A DNA stretch of 64,000 bases from Alternaria dauci (Eukaryota > Ascomycota > Dothideomycetes > Pleosporales > Pleosporaceae): positions 3,038,001-3,102,000 of the forward strand of contig NC_091274.1 in assembly GCF_042100115.1 (NCBI RefSeq). Direction: 5' to 3'. Below the pieces are notes generated by a model. It was not told the DNA's origin. It was given only the letters and a program-made list of their open reading frames with translations, and did not search any database. Shown one piece after another: positions 1 to 10,800 of this stretch. The first letter of the stretch is position 1. Each line of letters opens with the position of its first letter. Position numbers and translations under genes: made by a program.

Positions 1-584
1 ACTGGCGCCACGCTGCTGACGCCATTGGTGACATCGGAACCCACTGCCCAACTCGCAACATCCAGAATGCGATCGCACGCGACGATGTACCCACATACAA
101 CTACAAGTACGCCGTGCAGGACCCAGATGATGAGGCAGTCGGCTACGGCGCCTGGCACACCGTCAACGCATACGCCTTCTGGGGCGTGAACCGCACTGAT
201 GGCGGCGAACCACCCAGCTACTTCACCACCAATGCGCCCATCATCAAACAGGTGCGCAGCTACTGGACGAGCTTCATCCGCAACCTTGATCCTAACACCG
301 ACCGCGCCAACCGTGCTGTTGAGTGGAAGCCGTACACTGGTCCCGATTCGCGTGAGAGGCTCTTCATTCAGACGAACAACACGAAGATGGAGCGCATGAG
401 CCCTGCTCAGGCGCTGAGGTGCGATGTTGTCAGGCCAATGACTGAGAACCTCGGTAAGCCGGTTGGTAAGGGCGTCGTTACGGAGTTTGATGCAAAGTTG
501 GCGAAGAAGGTTAACAGCATGAGTGAGAGTACTGCGTGGAAGAAGGGGAAGAAGCAGGCAAGGAACGTTGTGCTGCAGTATTGA
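1..584 (+). CDS. Type-B carboxylesterase/lipase, C-terminal part (5' truncated by window edge)
   Basis: An alpha/beta-hydrolase of the carboxylesterase family, which hydrolyses ester bonds and is often secreted in fungi. The reading frame is already open at base 3 and runs to TGA at 582-584, giving the last ~193 residues; the N-terminus, oxyanion hole and catalytic Ser lie outside the window. Visible features are a segment containing HCPTRNIQNAIA, which resembles the region before the catalytic His, and GYGAWHTVNAYAFWG, where the His fits the family pattern G-x-x-H-x-x-x-x-x-Y-x-F. The C-terminal residues are Lys-rich. No intron is needed. Family assignment is fairly safe; the substrate cannot be inferred. 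Confidence 0.8.
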   Translation, partial: WRHAADAIGDIGTHCPTRNIQNAIARDDVPTYNYKYAVQDPDDEAVGYGAWHTVNAYAFWGVNRTDGGEPPSYFTTNAPIIKQVRSYWTSFIRNLDPNTDRANRAVEWKPYTGPDSRERLFIQTNNTKMERMSPAQALRCDVVRPMTENLGKPVGKGVVTEFDAKLAKKVNSMSESTAWKKGKKQARNVVLQY

Positions 585-1439
585 GTGACACACGTTAGAT
601 GTGTCTGTATTTCCAGAGTAGGCTTCATGGCATCTTGTCTTGTTGCTGTACAAATTCTTCAGCTTGTGTCTTATTTTAACCTTTATCTGTTTCGAATATA
701 GCTTTCCAGTCATGTTCTTCTGTTCAATCATATCGGATGGTGGAAGCCGCTAACAAGGTGGGACTTTCCTACAATGACCTTGCATCCGTAATGTATGGAG
801 ATCGCTCTGTGTATCGACCTGTTGCGACCTTATGTACCCAGAGCAGTGTGTCGATGCACGACACCATGACGGCGGGTCTGGCCGTGCTTGCCGACGTGCA
901 CGCTGGATTTTGCGGGTGGTGCCGTCTTCCCTCTTTCCGATTGTTCATTTGCAATTTGGGCTACATCTTTTGCACAAAGGACTTGGCTGCGTAAAACGAA
1001 ACTCAACAAATGAGTTCCTCGTAGATGCATAACTACACGCATTGTTTGCGACTCACCTCAGGGTCGGTGTTGTGGAACATCTAGAGAAGCTGTCATAGTG
1101 TGACACACCTTCCATGCGTCTAGCCGTAAGCCGGTCAACGTTGATGCTACTCGCGTCCATCCAGCCGTCAACCTCGAATCTCCAACCAGCAGTACTAAGA
1201 AAGACATTTGGGTGCATATGCCGGCGATTCATCTTGACTCAATACAATCCAGATAATAGTTATGAAGGTTTGCTGGGAGGACAACATTGGGTGTGCTTAA
1301 CTGGAACGGCCGTCCTATCTCTCCACCAAAGGTTCGTTGGGCGTGGGTTATTTTTCAAGAGCGCCTCCAACATACACAACAAGTACTGCCGCATATCTGT
1401 CCTCTTATCAGTCAAGCTTTTTTGAGTTCATCTTGAGAC
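585..1439. other. Intergenic, 855 bp
   Basis: No ORF here has recognisable domains or codon structure. The stretch holds the 3' regions of two convergent genes, the carboxylesterase on + and the DUF6594 protein on -. Confidence 0.6.
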
Positions 1440-3245
1440 TTACGCTGCGCTCGCACCAAAGACCTCTCCCCTCGTTGACGTCGTCGTACAATACAGGACC
1501 AGTGCAAATGCAACAGTGAGCGCGCAGATTGTGCCCAATCTCGCAGCCTTGTCAGTCAATTTGTCCAAGCCAACAATTGCTCCTATCAGCAAGCCAGCTG
1601 CAAGAATCATGCCTATAAATGAAACCAAGTTCTCAACGCTTTTCTCCGAGTAGAAATATATCTCGCCCAAGTCTTGGATAGGCTGTACTCCTCTGTCTCG
1701 AAACGAATGGGCCAGCACCTTGTCGATGAAACGCGAGAGGTAATCGCTACAGGTTGGTGGACCCACGGCGACAAGGTCGCCGTTTTTGTCTCTGTGCGTG
1801 TAGAGGTCCCTGGCTAGTCCTTGGAGGGGAAGCTTGTCCGGTTTTTCGATTTTTGAGTCATTGCCCCGGAACCATCGTCGCAGAGTTGTCAGGCCACGTT
1901 TGTTTGGACCCTCGAGTTGTGCCAAGTTCGCGTGCTGTAAGAGCGCGCTCCCTGCGAACATGTTAGCATAGTGACTCACGTCAAGATCGTCTTAACTTCC
2001 ACCAGAAGTGCATGGAAGTTAATACTTACTGTAATCAGAGAGCTTGTGTTGCAAATAAAAAAGAGCATCTCTGCGAACCAGGTCTTCACGTCGTAAACTG
2101 TCTGCCATCAGGGATCCATCCCGCATTACATGGAGTTGACGCGCAGCCATGAACTTCAGTATGCTAGGATAGCTTTGAGGGCGAGTGCCTCTGGAAGCCT
2201 CAAGTTTTGTCGTACTGTAGGGATCCGAAAGTTGATTCTTTTCCAGTGACTGTACGCGTTCAATTCGCAGGTCTTTCTGCGAAGAATTTTTGAACACAAT
2301 AAAGGCATGTTCTGGGTCTAATTTCCACGTCTTTTCAGATCCAGGGACATAATATAAGAAAAATCGCGCTGTCCGTCTCTTCGTAGGCTCGTCGGATATT
2401 GCTGAGCCAATGTAGTCGGACATGAGTCCTTGGAACCTTTTGCCTATGAATGATCGGGGTCTCGGAACTGCGCCCATCTTCGGAGCATCAGATAATATAT
2501 CGAATTCCCAGCTTGCTTGCTCAGAGTATTCCGCTCGGTTGAATGATCTTTCGCATACCACAATAGGTATCTTTGGCCCGTTTGGAGGAAGTTCTGGGAG
2601 GAAAACTATTGAGAATGCAACACTGTCCGGAGAATCTGGTCTGCCATCCCATACTCCGCGAAGAGCAACATGCGCTCGAAAGTCTGAGATGCCACCAGGG
2701 GTTTCTAGCATGCTGAACGAGATGTCAATCCACCTTTGTCTACCCCGTGCTTCGACAGCGGGTGTTTGGTTTGGAAGAGGTGTGATATGCAAATCGTGGC
2801 CTTTGTTGTTACGCAACCCGTTACTTCCCCCTACAATAAACTCTTCAAACTTGTCGAGTCCCGCATCAGGGACTAGCGGTAGTTTGTCATTGGAAGTGTC
2901 CAGTCGACGGGTCAGCAGAGCGAGCTCGTCGTCCGCTGCATCCATTTCATCGATCTCGCGTTCAATTCTCAGTATCTGAAGTTGCTGGTGTAGGATTGAT
3001 CTGTATGCTACGCGATCAAACTTTCTGAAGATCGCTAGATTGCCGCCACAATCCATAAAGGCGGCCACACGAGGGTAACCTGGAGCGTATCTTGGGGGTA
3101 AATTGCTGGGACCAGACTTCGCATCTTTATGAAGTGGCAGCCTTGGTTCCCATTTATGTTCCTCTTTCTTCCACCTCTTCCAAGATATTCTCTCAGATAG
3201 TTGGATTGCAGAAGCCATAAGTGACAGCTGTTCGACAAAAGGCAT
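1440..3245 (-). CDS. DUF6594 membrane protein with duplicated head motif
   Basis: Two-exon gene: 3245-2030 and 1951-1440, joined across a 78-nt intron (2029-1952) with donor GTAAGT, branch GCTAAC and acceptor CAG; phase is kept and the product is 575 aa. DUF6594 proteins are common in filamentous fungi, have a GYP-x-x-x-x-F head and C-terminal membrane helices, and have no established function. Here a first head (residues ~54-105, APGYPRVAAFMDCGGNLAIF) is followed by ~240 unrelated residues. A second head-like stretch (~352-405, SYPSILKFMAARQ with YLQHKLSDY) then leads into the usual tail. Two hydrophobic helices are visible at ~514-534 and ~543-560, so it probably sits in a membrane. The middle insert has no motif I recognise. 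Confidence 0.72.
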
Positions 3246-3736
3246 TAAGAAGAAAGCGAGAAAAGCGATGTGAATGCAATCTCAGGATGTTTGTGAAGAG
3301 GGCCGGTTAGTCTAATATATAAGTGGCCCGCAATGAGCAAGGCTGAGCCACAACAAAAGTCATGGCTACAATGAATGGCGACAGGTCGGTTATAAACTGA
3401 CCGGAAAACCTTCAATCATGTGGTCAGGCCACAAAGCAAGCCATCTTGCTAGCGACTCAGTGCTATAGGCTCGAGATTGTTAGGTGTCACATTATTGGTC
3501 AGGATATACGCTGCATGATGTCTTCAGCTCGCGTCCCCGTTCAGCTGCCAAGACGCAGTTATTTGGAAAGCCAATCATCGTAAGAATTAATTCCAACTAC
3601 AAGGATCTGTTGCAGCTATCAGTTGCAATTAAGTATCAAGGGGGTGCGCCACGGTAACACAATGTTCAGCTCTACATGTTGCTTTAAGAATAACGATCGC
3701 GCTTCTATCAAGCCTCGTCTTCACATCTTTTTGACA
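3246..3736. other. Intergenic, 491 bp
   Basis: Upstream region of the DUF6594 gene. AT-richer than its neighbours, with no recognisable gene. Confidence 0.5.
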
Positions 3737-4496
3737 ATGACAGTTTCACAAAGCCCCTGTTCTCAGCCGCTATGTGCGGGACTACTGACAGCACCTGAAA
3801 ACTTAAATACAAGTGTGTGGAATGTCAAGATAGTAAGTGGAAGACATTGCGGCATATTTTTGCGTATACTAACAAGATTCATGTACTAGTCGACCAAGCA
3901 AACTTACTTTTTGAACACCCTATTGGTGATCAATGTATCCAGTGCGGAGAAGAATCCTATTAGCGCACGTGTAACTTCGACTCATGTACCCGTGTTGACT
4001 CCCGACGTATCTTCCCGATCAAATGTTCAGTCTGCTATGCCGGTATCATGTCACCCTGAAAAAAAGGACCCGTACGAACCCGAACTATTTGACCCGTCAG
4101 GCGGGTGCAAATCAAATGGATTTTCAAAATGGTGGAGAAGGACTTTTCGGGGTGGGCGCGAAAGCTCTAAGATTCCTGAAAACAGTACGCACATCCACTA
4201 GGATATCCAAAATATGACAATTTGCAGAGACTAACTTCTCAGATACAATGTCTATTGAGGAGCAGGCAAGTCAGGCTTTGATAGCAGAGTCAAACAACGA
4301 ACAGGACTACAGTACCACACTTTCTCCAGCACCAGAGCACCAAATCAATGATGTAGAGAACAGAATAGCGACGATTACTCGAGTGGATTATCTTGGGAGA
4401 ACGAGCCCAGAGCAATCATTGTTTCGTACGATAGAAGGCAAAAGGGCGACACTGAGCGCCAGGAACACTTTTCCAATCGCAACACCAACTAGATAG
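3737..4496 (+). CDS. Unrecognised three-exon gene or decayed zinc-finger locus
   Basis: Two good intron signatures occur: 3833-3889 (GTAAGT, TACTAAC, TAG; 57 nt) and 4185-4242 (GTACGC, GACTAAC, CAG; 58 nt). Joining 3737-3832, 3890-4184 and 4243-4496 gives an uninterrupted 214-aa frame from ATG to TAG. The product resembles no family I know; it has a basic patch (KWWRRTFRGG) and an acidic, Gln/Glu-rich last exon. A competing frame over 3770-4050 contains four Cys pairs (CVEC, CIQC, CNFDSC, KCSVC) and a C2H2-like TNKIH, broken by TGA and TAG; in that frame the first 'intron' would be coding. So this is either a novel small gene or a pseudogene. Confidence 0.35.
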
Positions 4497-5293
4497 GAAG
4501 CACACACCAAGACTGGCTTGAGCAAGAACACTGTGTATTGGAAAATACCTAGAAAAGGAATCGATTACACCTAGGAAGACCTGTTTGAAATTTGATGCCT
4601 GCGCGATAGATTTCCTAGGTGGTTCCTTATTGTCTGAAGACAATGTTAACAATCCCAGAACCCCTTCTGAAAGAGCGGGGTACGAACGCTGAATCATGCA
4701 TGCAAATTTTTAAATTGAAAAGAAATAAGAAGTACTGTAGGTCTAGCCTTGAACTGTGTATTTGAACTCTTAAAATTGTACTCCCTTGGAAAGAAGAGAC
4801 GATATCTAACAGATCGTTATACGCTTTTACAACGATTGGCGTCCCTATAAGAAGTGCTTCATACAGACAAGAGTCTGCAAAAGAACAAAACTAGAATAAT
4901 AGTGAAAATGCTGAGCTAAGTCTAGAGCGTAGTAGATATGAGTCCTTGGGTGTATCAGCCCGAAGTGCCCCATATGAGCACTTGGGCACCGCCAAAACTG
5001 TCAGCCGTGGCTCCTGCAATCGGATAACCTAGCATATCGGAGATCTCCCAAACAACATCGCCTGAATTGACGATTCTGACGCCACAAACCCCACGTTGCG
5101 AAAGCAACAGGAGTTTGCGTGCCGACTTCCAGTTGTCCTGGCTGGATGCTCCCATAATCACTTCAGCTCATCCGCTCTTTGAAACTGGAAATCTTGGTAG
5201 ACCATGCTATAAATATATATGATGGTATATTGGGTCGGATGACTTCATTTAGTCGCCCGTGGAGATGTCAATCCATAGAGCCTCGGCGCATAA
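4497..5293. other. Intergenic, 797 bp
   Basis: AT-rich, with only short ORFs. A 68-codon ORF on - at 5161-4955 is open but has no recognisable motif and no clear splice partners. Confidence 0.5.
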
Positions 5294-7616
5294 TCAAACC
5301 AGAGTAAGAGTCTCCAGTTCTGCTCCTTCAATACGCAAGAATATTGATTCTTCGTCCGATCCAGGAAAGCCAGTTCGTGGAGCAATTTCTTCTGCATCTG
5401 AGCTCAGGTCAAGCTCGCTAGCACGCGAGCTATCAGGCCAAACATTCCCTTCGCAGTAGCCAACTCGCTTCCACGTCTCTTCCTCACCTACAGGTTCTAT
5501 GAAAAGTCCTTGGAAGCAGTATTCTCTACGGTCGCTCGCCCAGCCCTCCTCGATAAGAGCTATGTGAACCCCAGTCGGAGGTTGTTCAAAATGTCTCCAA
5601 TCATCAAAATGACACGAGATTTTCACGAACTCTTCTTTGACTCTAAAGAACGAAGCTAATCGCACTTCTGTACTTTGACAACGAACCTTGAAGAGATGGT
5701 TCTCAGGGCGCGGATCTCTCAGTGAGAACGAAACATCTATCCTCACGAGTTCGAGTGTGATCTGTAACCCCTCGAAATCATGGAAGGCTGTTGGGGGTAG
5801 ATAGTCCACAGGCGCTGTCGACCACCTGAACTGCACAAGCCGTGCGGAATACAGGATGCGATCCGCAAGAAGGCTCAGGTCTTGGTAAAGCTCGCTGTCC
5901 CGACTCGAATAAATAGGGCCAGAAAACAATGACCACGTCGGTGCGAACTTCAATGGGGGTTCCCAGGGTATCGGAGAAATGCGCTCTAAACTGTGCTCTG
6001 GGTTGTAGATATGCCACAGCAGTGAACGCGGTAGATGTTCCTTCCAGATCCCAGCTAGATAGGTAAGGCCGTGCTCCGCTTGGAAAGCTTGTGCGATTCC
6101 AGAAAAGGCCATGGCCCTATCGCTTGCCTGTGTGAGGTCTCTCCTTCTGTATTCCTGTATCAGTACTATCCATCTCCAAAGAGTGTCGGAGAATGTTTTG
6201 GCCTCCATCGATGTGTCGGCTGTCTCGCTTGGGTCATCAATGGGTCGCGTGGACACTAAGTCTTTCAAGGTCATGCAGTCGAGATTTGCTGCCATATGGT
6301 CCCCTATGGTACCAGCCAATTCATCACAATAAATCTCCGCGCACTCCCAAATGAGAGTGCGATGCCCATAGAAGATGGTGCGTGGACTCAAAATATGTTC
6401 TTGGAGGGTCCATGCTCTTGACGATAGGGGCCAATCCTTTCGTGTCAACGCTGAACTTTTTAGAAATTCCCAAGGAAAGACACAACTTCCTGCCTTTCCT
6501 GGGGTAGGTTTACGAACAATGCAAGGCGTCAACTTTCGTGGATCGCCCCGATATTGAGTAGAGGTAAAGGGGACTTGGGGCGGGAATAGGGCTGCAATCG
6601 TACAAATAGCATTGTTGTACACTGCAGACATCATGTTCGCCTCCGCTGTCCAGTCAGACTCGGAGTCTTGTATGATGCAAAGTGCATCAATCCACAAGTA
6701 TTTGAAGCCGAGGTAGCGGGTGAGTAGGATAGCTTCGGTGAAGATATCTGGCAGCATATCTGGTAGTATGTTCTTCTGAAACTCCTCGAGCTTTGAAGCT
6801 GTTAGGCGAGGCTGTTGTTTTGGATCGGCACCCCAAACATGGCTAAGAGCCAGGTACTCGAAACCATCAATGGCGTGCAAGTCGCACCGCAATCTGACAG
6901 CATTGTCGCTGAGTTCGAGAGCTCGTGTCGGTCTTCGTCCTTTCATGCCGAGTCTTGAACACCAACTGCTACACTTGTCGTGCTTTGAACGGCAGGCACC
7001 AAGCCATTTTCGAATCTGGACTAGGTTGTCCTTTGGTTGGCGTGGAATGTGCTGTGCCATGAATGGAGCATCGAATACATTGTCTGTGAACGCAGCCCCA
7101 CGGTCAGCTCAACCACTCTGATGTGATAAAATGCAACTCACATGTGAAAGACTTGATGCATATCATCTGCAAGCTTTCGGGATCGCACTCCAATGTCACA
7201 TCGACATATAGTAAAGCTTCCCAATTTCTAGAGTCCCGGAATCGGAACGTGATAAGAGTTTGTGGCAGTCTAGCATCAACGTCTTCTATCCCTGAATATA
7301 CAATCTCGCAGAAATGGCAAGACGTTCGGTTTTTCGCCAAGTCTGCTAACGTGCACGGCTGGATCTCCTTACCGGCAGGCTCAAAGTCACGTTTTTCGGG
7401 AGACTGAGCTTCGTCAAGCCACGCATATACTTCTGTCCACGCATCAAACATTCGCTGACAACGATTGCAAAATCGATGAAGTGGTACCGACCCTTCTGGA
7501 GAGGATTGCTCTTCCGAGTCCAATCGCGGTTGGTCCTCTGGAGCGGAATGTGGGCCGTCTCCAGCCTTGTCGCATTGACCTCGCAAAGTGGTCGAAATCT
7601 GGTGCGTGGCAGTCAT
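5294..7616 (-). CDS. HET-domain (heterokaryon incompatibility-type) protein
   Basis: Two exons, 7616-7142 and 7083-5294, around a 58-nt intron (7141-7084; GTGAGT, GCTGAC, CAG); 754 aa. HET proteins are fungal NLR-associated or stand-alone proteins linked to allorecognition and programmed cell death after fusion of unlike hyphae. The N-terminus carries two cysteine pairs (FCNRCQRMF and CHFCEIVY), as is common before the HET core. The core follows with YLALSHVWG (~235-243), YLWIDALCIIQDSESDW (~287-303) and a later RAWTLQEHILSPR. No STAND NTPase, ankyrin or WD repeats are visible in the C-terminal half. Which recognition system it serves cannot be told from sequence. Confidence 0.88.
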
Positions 7617-7890
7617 CCTCGTCGGGTAGAATTGCCAGAAAGGATACGAAGATGGGGTGGAGTGGGAATGTCCGGTGACAGTAGATAGCTCGCTGAGTCA
7701 GCTGAGCGGGGCAACGCGTTATCGGCGTGCTATCCGACGCTAAACCACTTTCTGAACGTACTCACAGTAAAGACCACGAGCTATAAAAGCACGAAAGATT
7801 AAAAGAAGGCACAGCGTAAATCCACCGTTCCATTCAACAAGATACCAGGATATCAAAAAGAAAAGGAAATCCCCACACATCTCCTCCCAC
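7617..7890. other. Intergenic, 274 bp, between two minus-strand genes
   Basis: Upstream region of the HET gene and 3' region of the flippase gene. A TATAAAAG string at ~7783 reads on the + strand and has no + gene behind it. Confidence 0.5.
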
Positions 7891-10800
7891 CTACGCCGTC
7901 TTCACATCCCCAAACCCCCGACTCAAAATCCTATTAACATCGCCCCCCTCCCGCAACCCAGCCCCCGCACCACCCCCATCCTCAACCCGATTCCGAATCA
8001 AATCCGCCATCTCGCCCTCCCTCCTCCTCTCCTCCGTCTCCCTCTCCACCTCGCTCAACCCCACTCCACTCCCCGCCTTCCCCTTCCCCTTCTCCCTATC
8101 CCACCCCTGCTGCAGCTCTCCCGCCGCCGCCTCCTCAAACCGTCTCTTCACGCCCGGATCCTTCTCCAGAGCCTGAAACACATGTTCATCCGTTGTCCAC
8201 CACGCAGCCACCCCGCTCTTGACGGCCAACTCGAATACCATGACGGCAAGCAGGATGAGCACGAGCGCCAGCCACCAGGCCCAGGACGCGCCGAAGCCAC
8301 GTAAGAAGGTGTCGCGGACGTAATAGATTTTGTTTTCGGGATTGTATGTAGACGAGAGGATGATGTTCCATAGGAACCAGCCGCCGATGGAGAGGACGAG
8401 GGCGATGGCGTTGGTGATGGTTTTGGAGTGTGTTTCGATGAATCTGTGGGGTTGTGTTAGCACAATACTGCCAAGACGGATAGGAAAGGTAGGGAAAGGG
8501 GTACGTACTGCATCTTCAACGCAATCAACCACACCGACGCCGTATACGTGATACTCCCCAGCGCAAAAATCGAGTTATCCTCCGTCCACGACGCATCCCC
8601 ATACAACCCCAGCATAACATAATACACCACCATGGCCTCCGCACTCGCCATAAACATCCACGCGAGATACACACGGAAATTGAACGCGCCGTTCCGCTGG
8701 CCAACGGTATACAACTCCGGCACGGCGAGCAGCGTACTCGCACTCAGATCCTTTTCGAACACGCCCATGAAGATGACGGGCAAACTCGTGAAAAGCGTGT
8801 TAAACATACTCAGCGACCACGACTCATACAGACTCGTCCCCGTATAACCCACCTTCATCTGAAACAGCGCTTGCGTAAGGTAGAACAGTAATTCCTTCCA
8901 AAACGTACCAACGGTATACTTGCACGTACGGATATAATTCCATCGCCCATGCACAAGCAGCAGCTTGACCAGGAACCTGAACTGCGCGATACTGTAATCA
9001 GACGTACGCGCCGCCTGCAGTCCCTCTTTTCCCGTGATTCCGATACCGACGTGCGCTTCTTGTATCATTGCGATATCGTTTGCGCCGTCGCCGATGGCAA
9101 GCGTGATTGATTTCTTGACGCGTTTGCGAATCGATTTTACGAGTTGAGCTTTTTGGCTGGGGGACGCACGACAGCAAATGACCGAGTCGGCGAGGATGGC
9201 GAGTTCATGGAACAGCATGTCGAGCAGCTCGTTGTCTGTGATTTTAGACAGCGTCTGTCCGTCCACGACGACGACAGAGTGCGCGACGGTGCCGGCGGCG
9301 AGGGATGCGATAGCGGAGGTGATGGCTTGCTCGACGAGCCCTGTTTCGTGGTCGAGAACAGTGACGGTGCTGAATTCCTTGATGAGCCGGCAGGAATAGC
9401 CAATGTTGATTGCGGTTTCGCGCTTGTCGCCCGTGAGCATCCACATTTTGATCTTGGCGCGGCGCAGCTTGTCGATGGCTTCGGGGACGCCTTGCTGCAG
9501 TTTGTCCTCGATGGCGGTAGCAGCGCAGAGATCAAAGTCTTGTTCAATCTCATCGCCCGCTTCTTCGATGAGCCGCGTCCGGTCCACGAGACTGGTTGTT
9601 GCATCGAGGTACCCCTTTTTCCACGACTGGTACTCGGATTCGTTAAGGAAGCGGTATCCGTAGAGCAGGGTCCGCAGACCTTCTGTCGCAAACTCGTTGA
9701 TGTGTTGGAGACAGCGTTCGATGACGGCAGTGTCGTCGCCCGCAATGCCTTCGTCGACCATGGCTTCCATGTCCTCCCACCCAATCTGCATCGAGCTGCG
9801 TGCCGACGAAAACGCCATGCTGAAGCGGTCCAGGCCTGATTGGCGCGGTGTCTGAAGCGGCGTCTGGTACGGTGTATCTTCGTCGAGAGACGACATGTCC
9901 ATGCGGTCGTTCTCACGCTCGCGCAGCCACTGATCTACTTCGTCTCTCGCTGACACGGAGCCACCTCTGCCCACACTAGGAGCGAAAGACGGGCGGCCCA
10001 GATTCAAACTCGCCCTCGCAGCCTGACCGAGCGCCATACTCTTCCGTCCACCGACGCTGCTCAGACGACCGGCCACACTACTCCGCCGCTCAGTGTGCTC
10101 GCTCATCCGCGCAATCGCGTGCTGGGCCTCTGCGCTCTTTCGAATATTGGCCCGCCGCTCAATCTCAACCATCTTCTTGTTGGCGAGCGTAGCCAGTTTC
10201 AACCGCTGCAGGACGATGGAATCTGCGCCCTTGCAGATGATGCATATGCGGCCGTCTGGGAAGCGTAGGATAATGGACATGCGCTTTCGTTTGCTGGAGA
10301 ACTCAATGACGTCTAGTATCTCGTAGACCTCTGAAACTGGCTCGCCGTCGGATCCCGTTGGCATAATCTTGAGGGTGATGGTATGCACGTCGCGGTTGAT
10401 GAGAAGGAAGCCCATGTCTTGTGCTGCTTGAACAAGGGCAAGTTCGTCCGGAGAGGAAGCCATAAAGTGTGTTTTACCATCCTCCTGAATTTCAGGCAGA
10501 CAAGTATGACACAGCGCCAGAGAGAGCAGGAACATCCTCGCCTTCTTCGAAAACGGGGTATGAGGCTTCCTCTGGATATACCTCAGCATATCCTGTGTAC
10601 GCAGCTCGCGGGACGTCTTTCCCGGTTTCGCGCTCGATCGCCAATTCGACGGGTCGTCTTCCCCAGGGCTTTCCAGCTGCTCGACAGTTTCAACGACGGG
10701 TTCCTCGCCCGCTACGTCCTTGGCCGATCTCACGCTCTTCCTGTTCTTCGCCGGCTGCTTCCCCTTCCTCGTCTTGTGAACCAACTTCTTCTTCCCCTCT

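Noticed and set aside
4955..5161. 68-codon minus-strand ORF
   Set aside because: No motif and no clear link to the HET gene next to it.
7782..7792. TATAAAAG reading on the + strand
   Set aside because: No + strand gene follows; the region is the 3' flank of a minus-strand gene.
9137..9916. Long ORFs on both strands within the flippase gene
   Set aside because: Shadow frames of the P4-ATPase coding sequence; composition is Arg/Ser/Thr-biased and motif-free.
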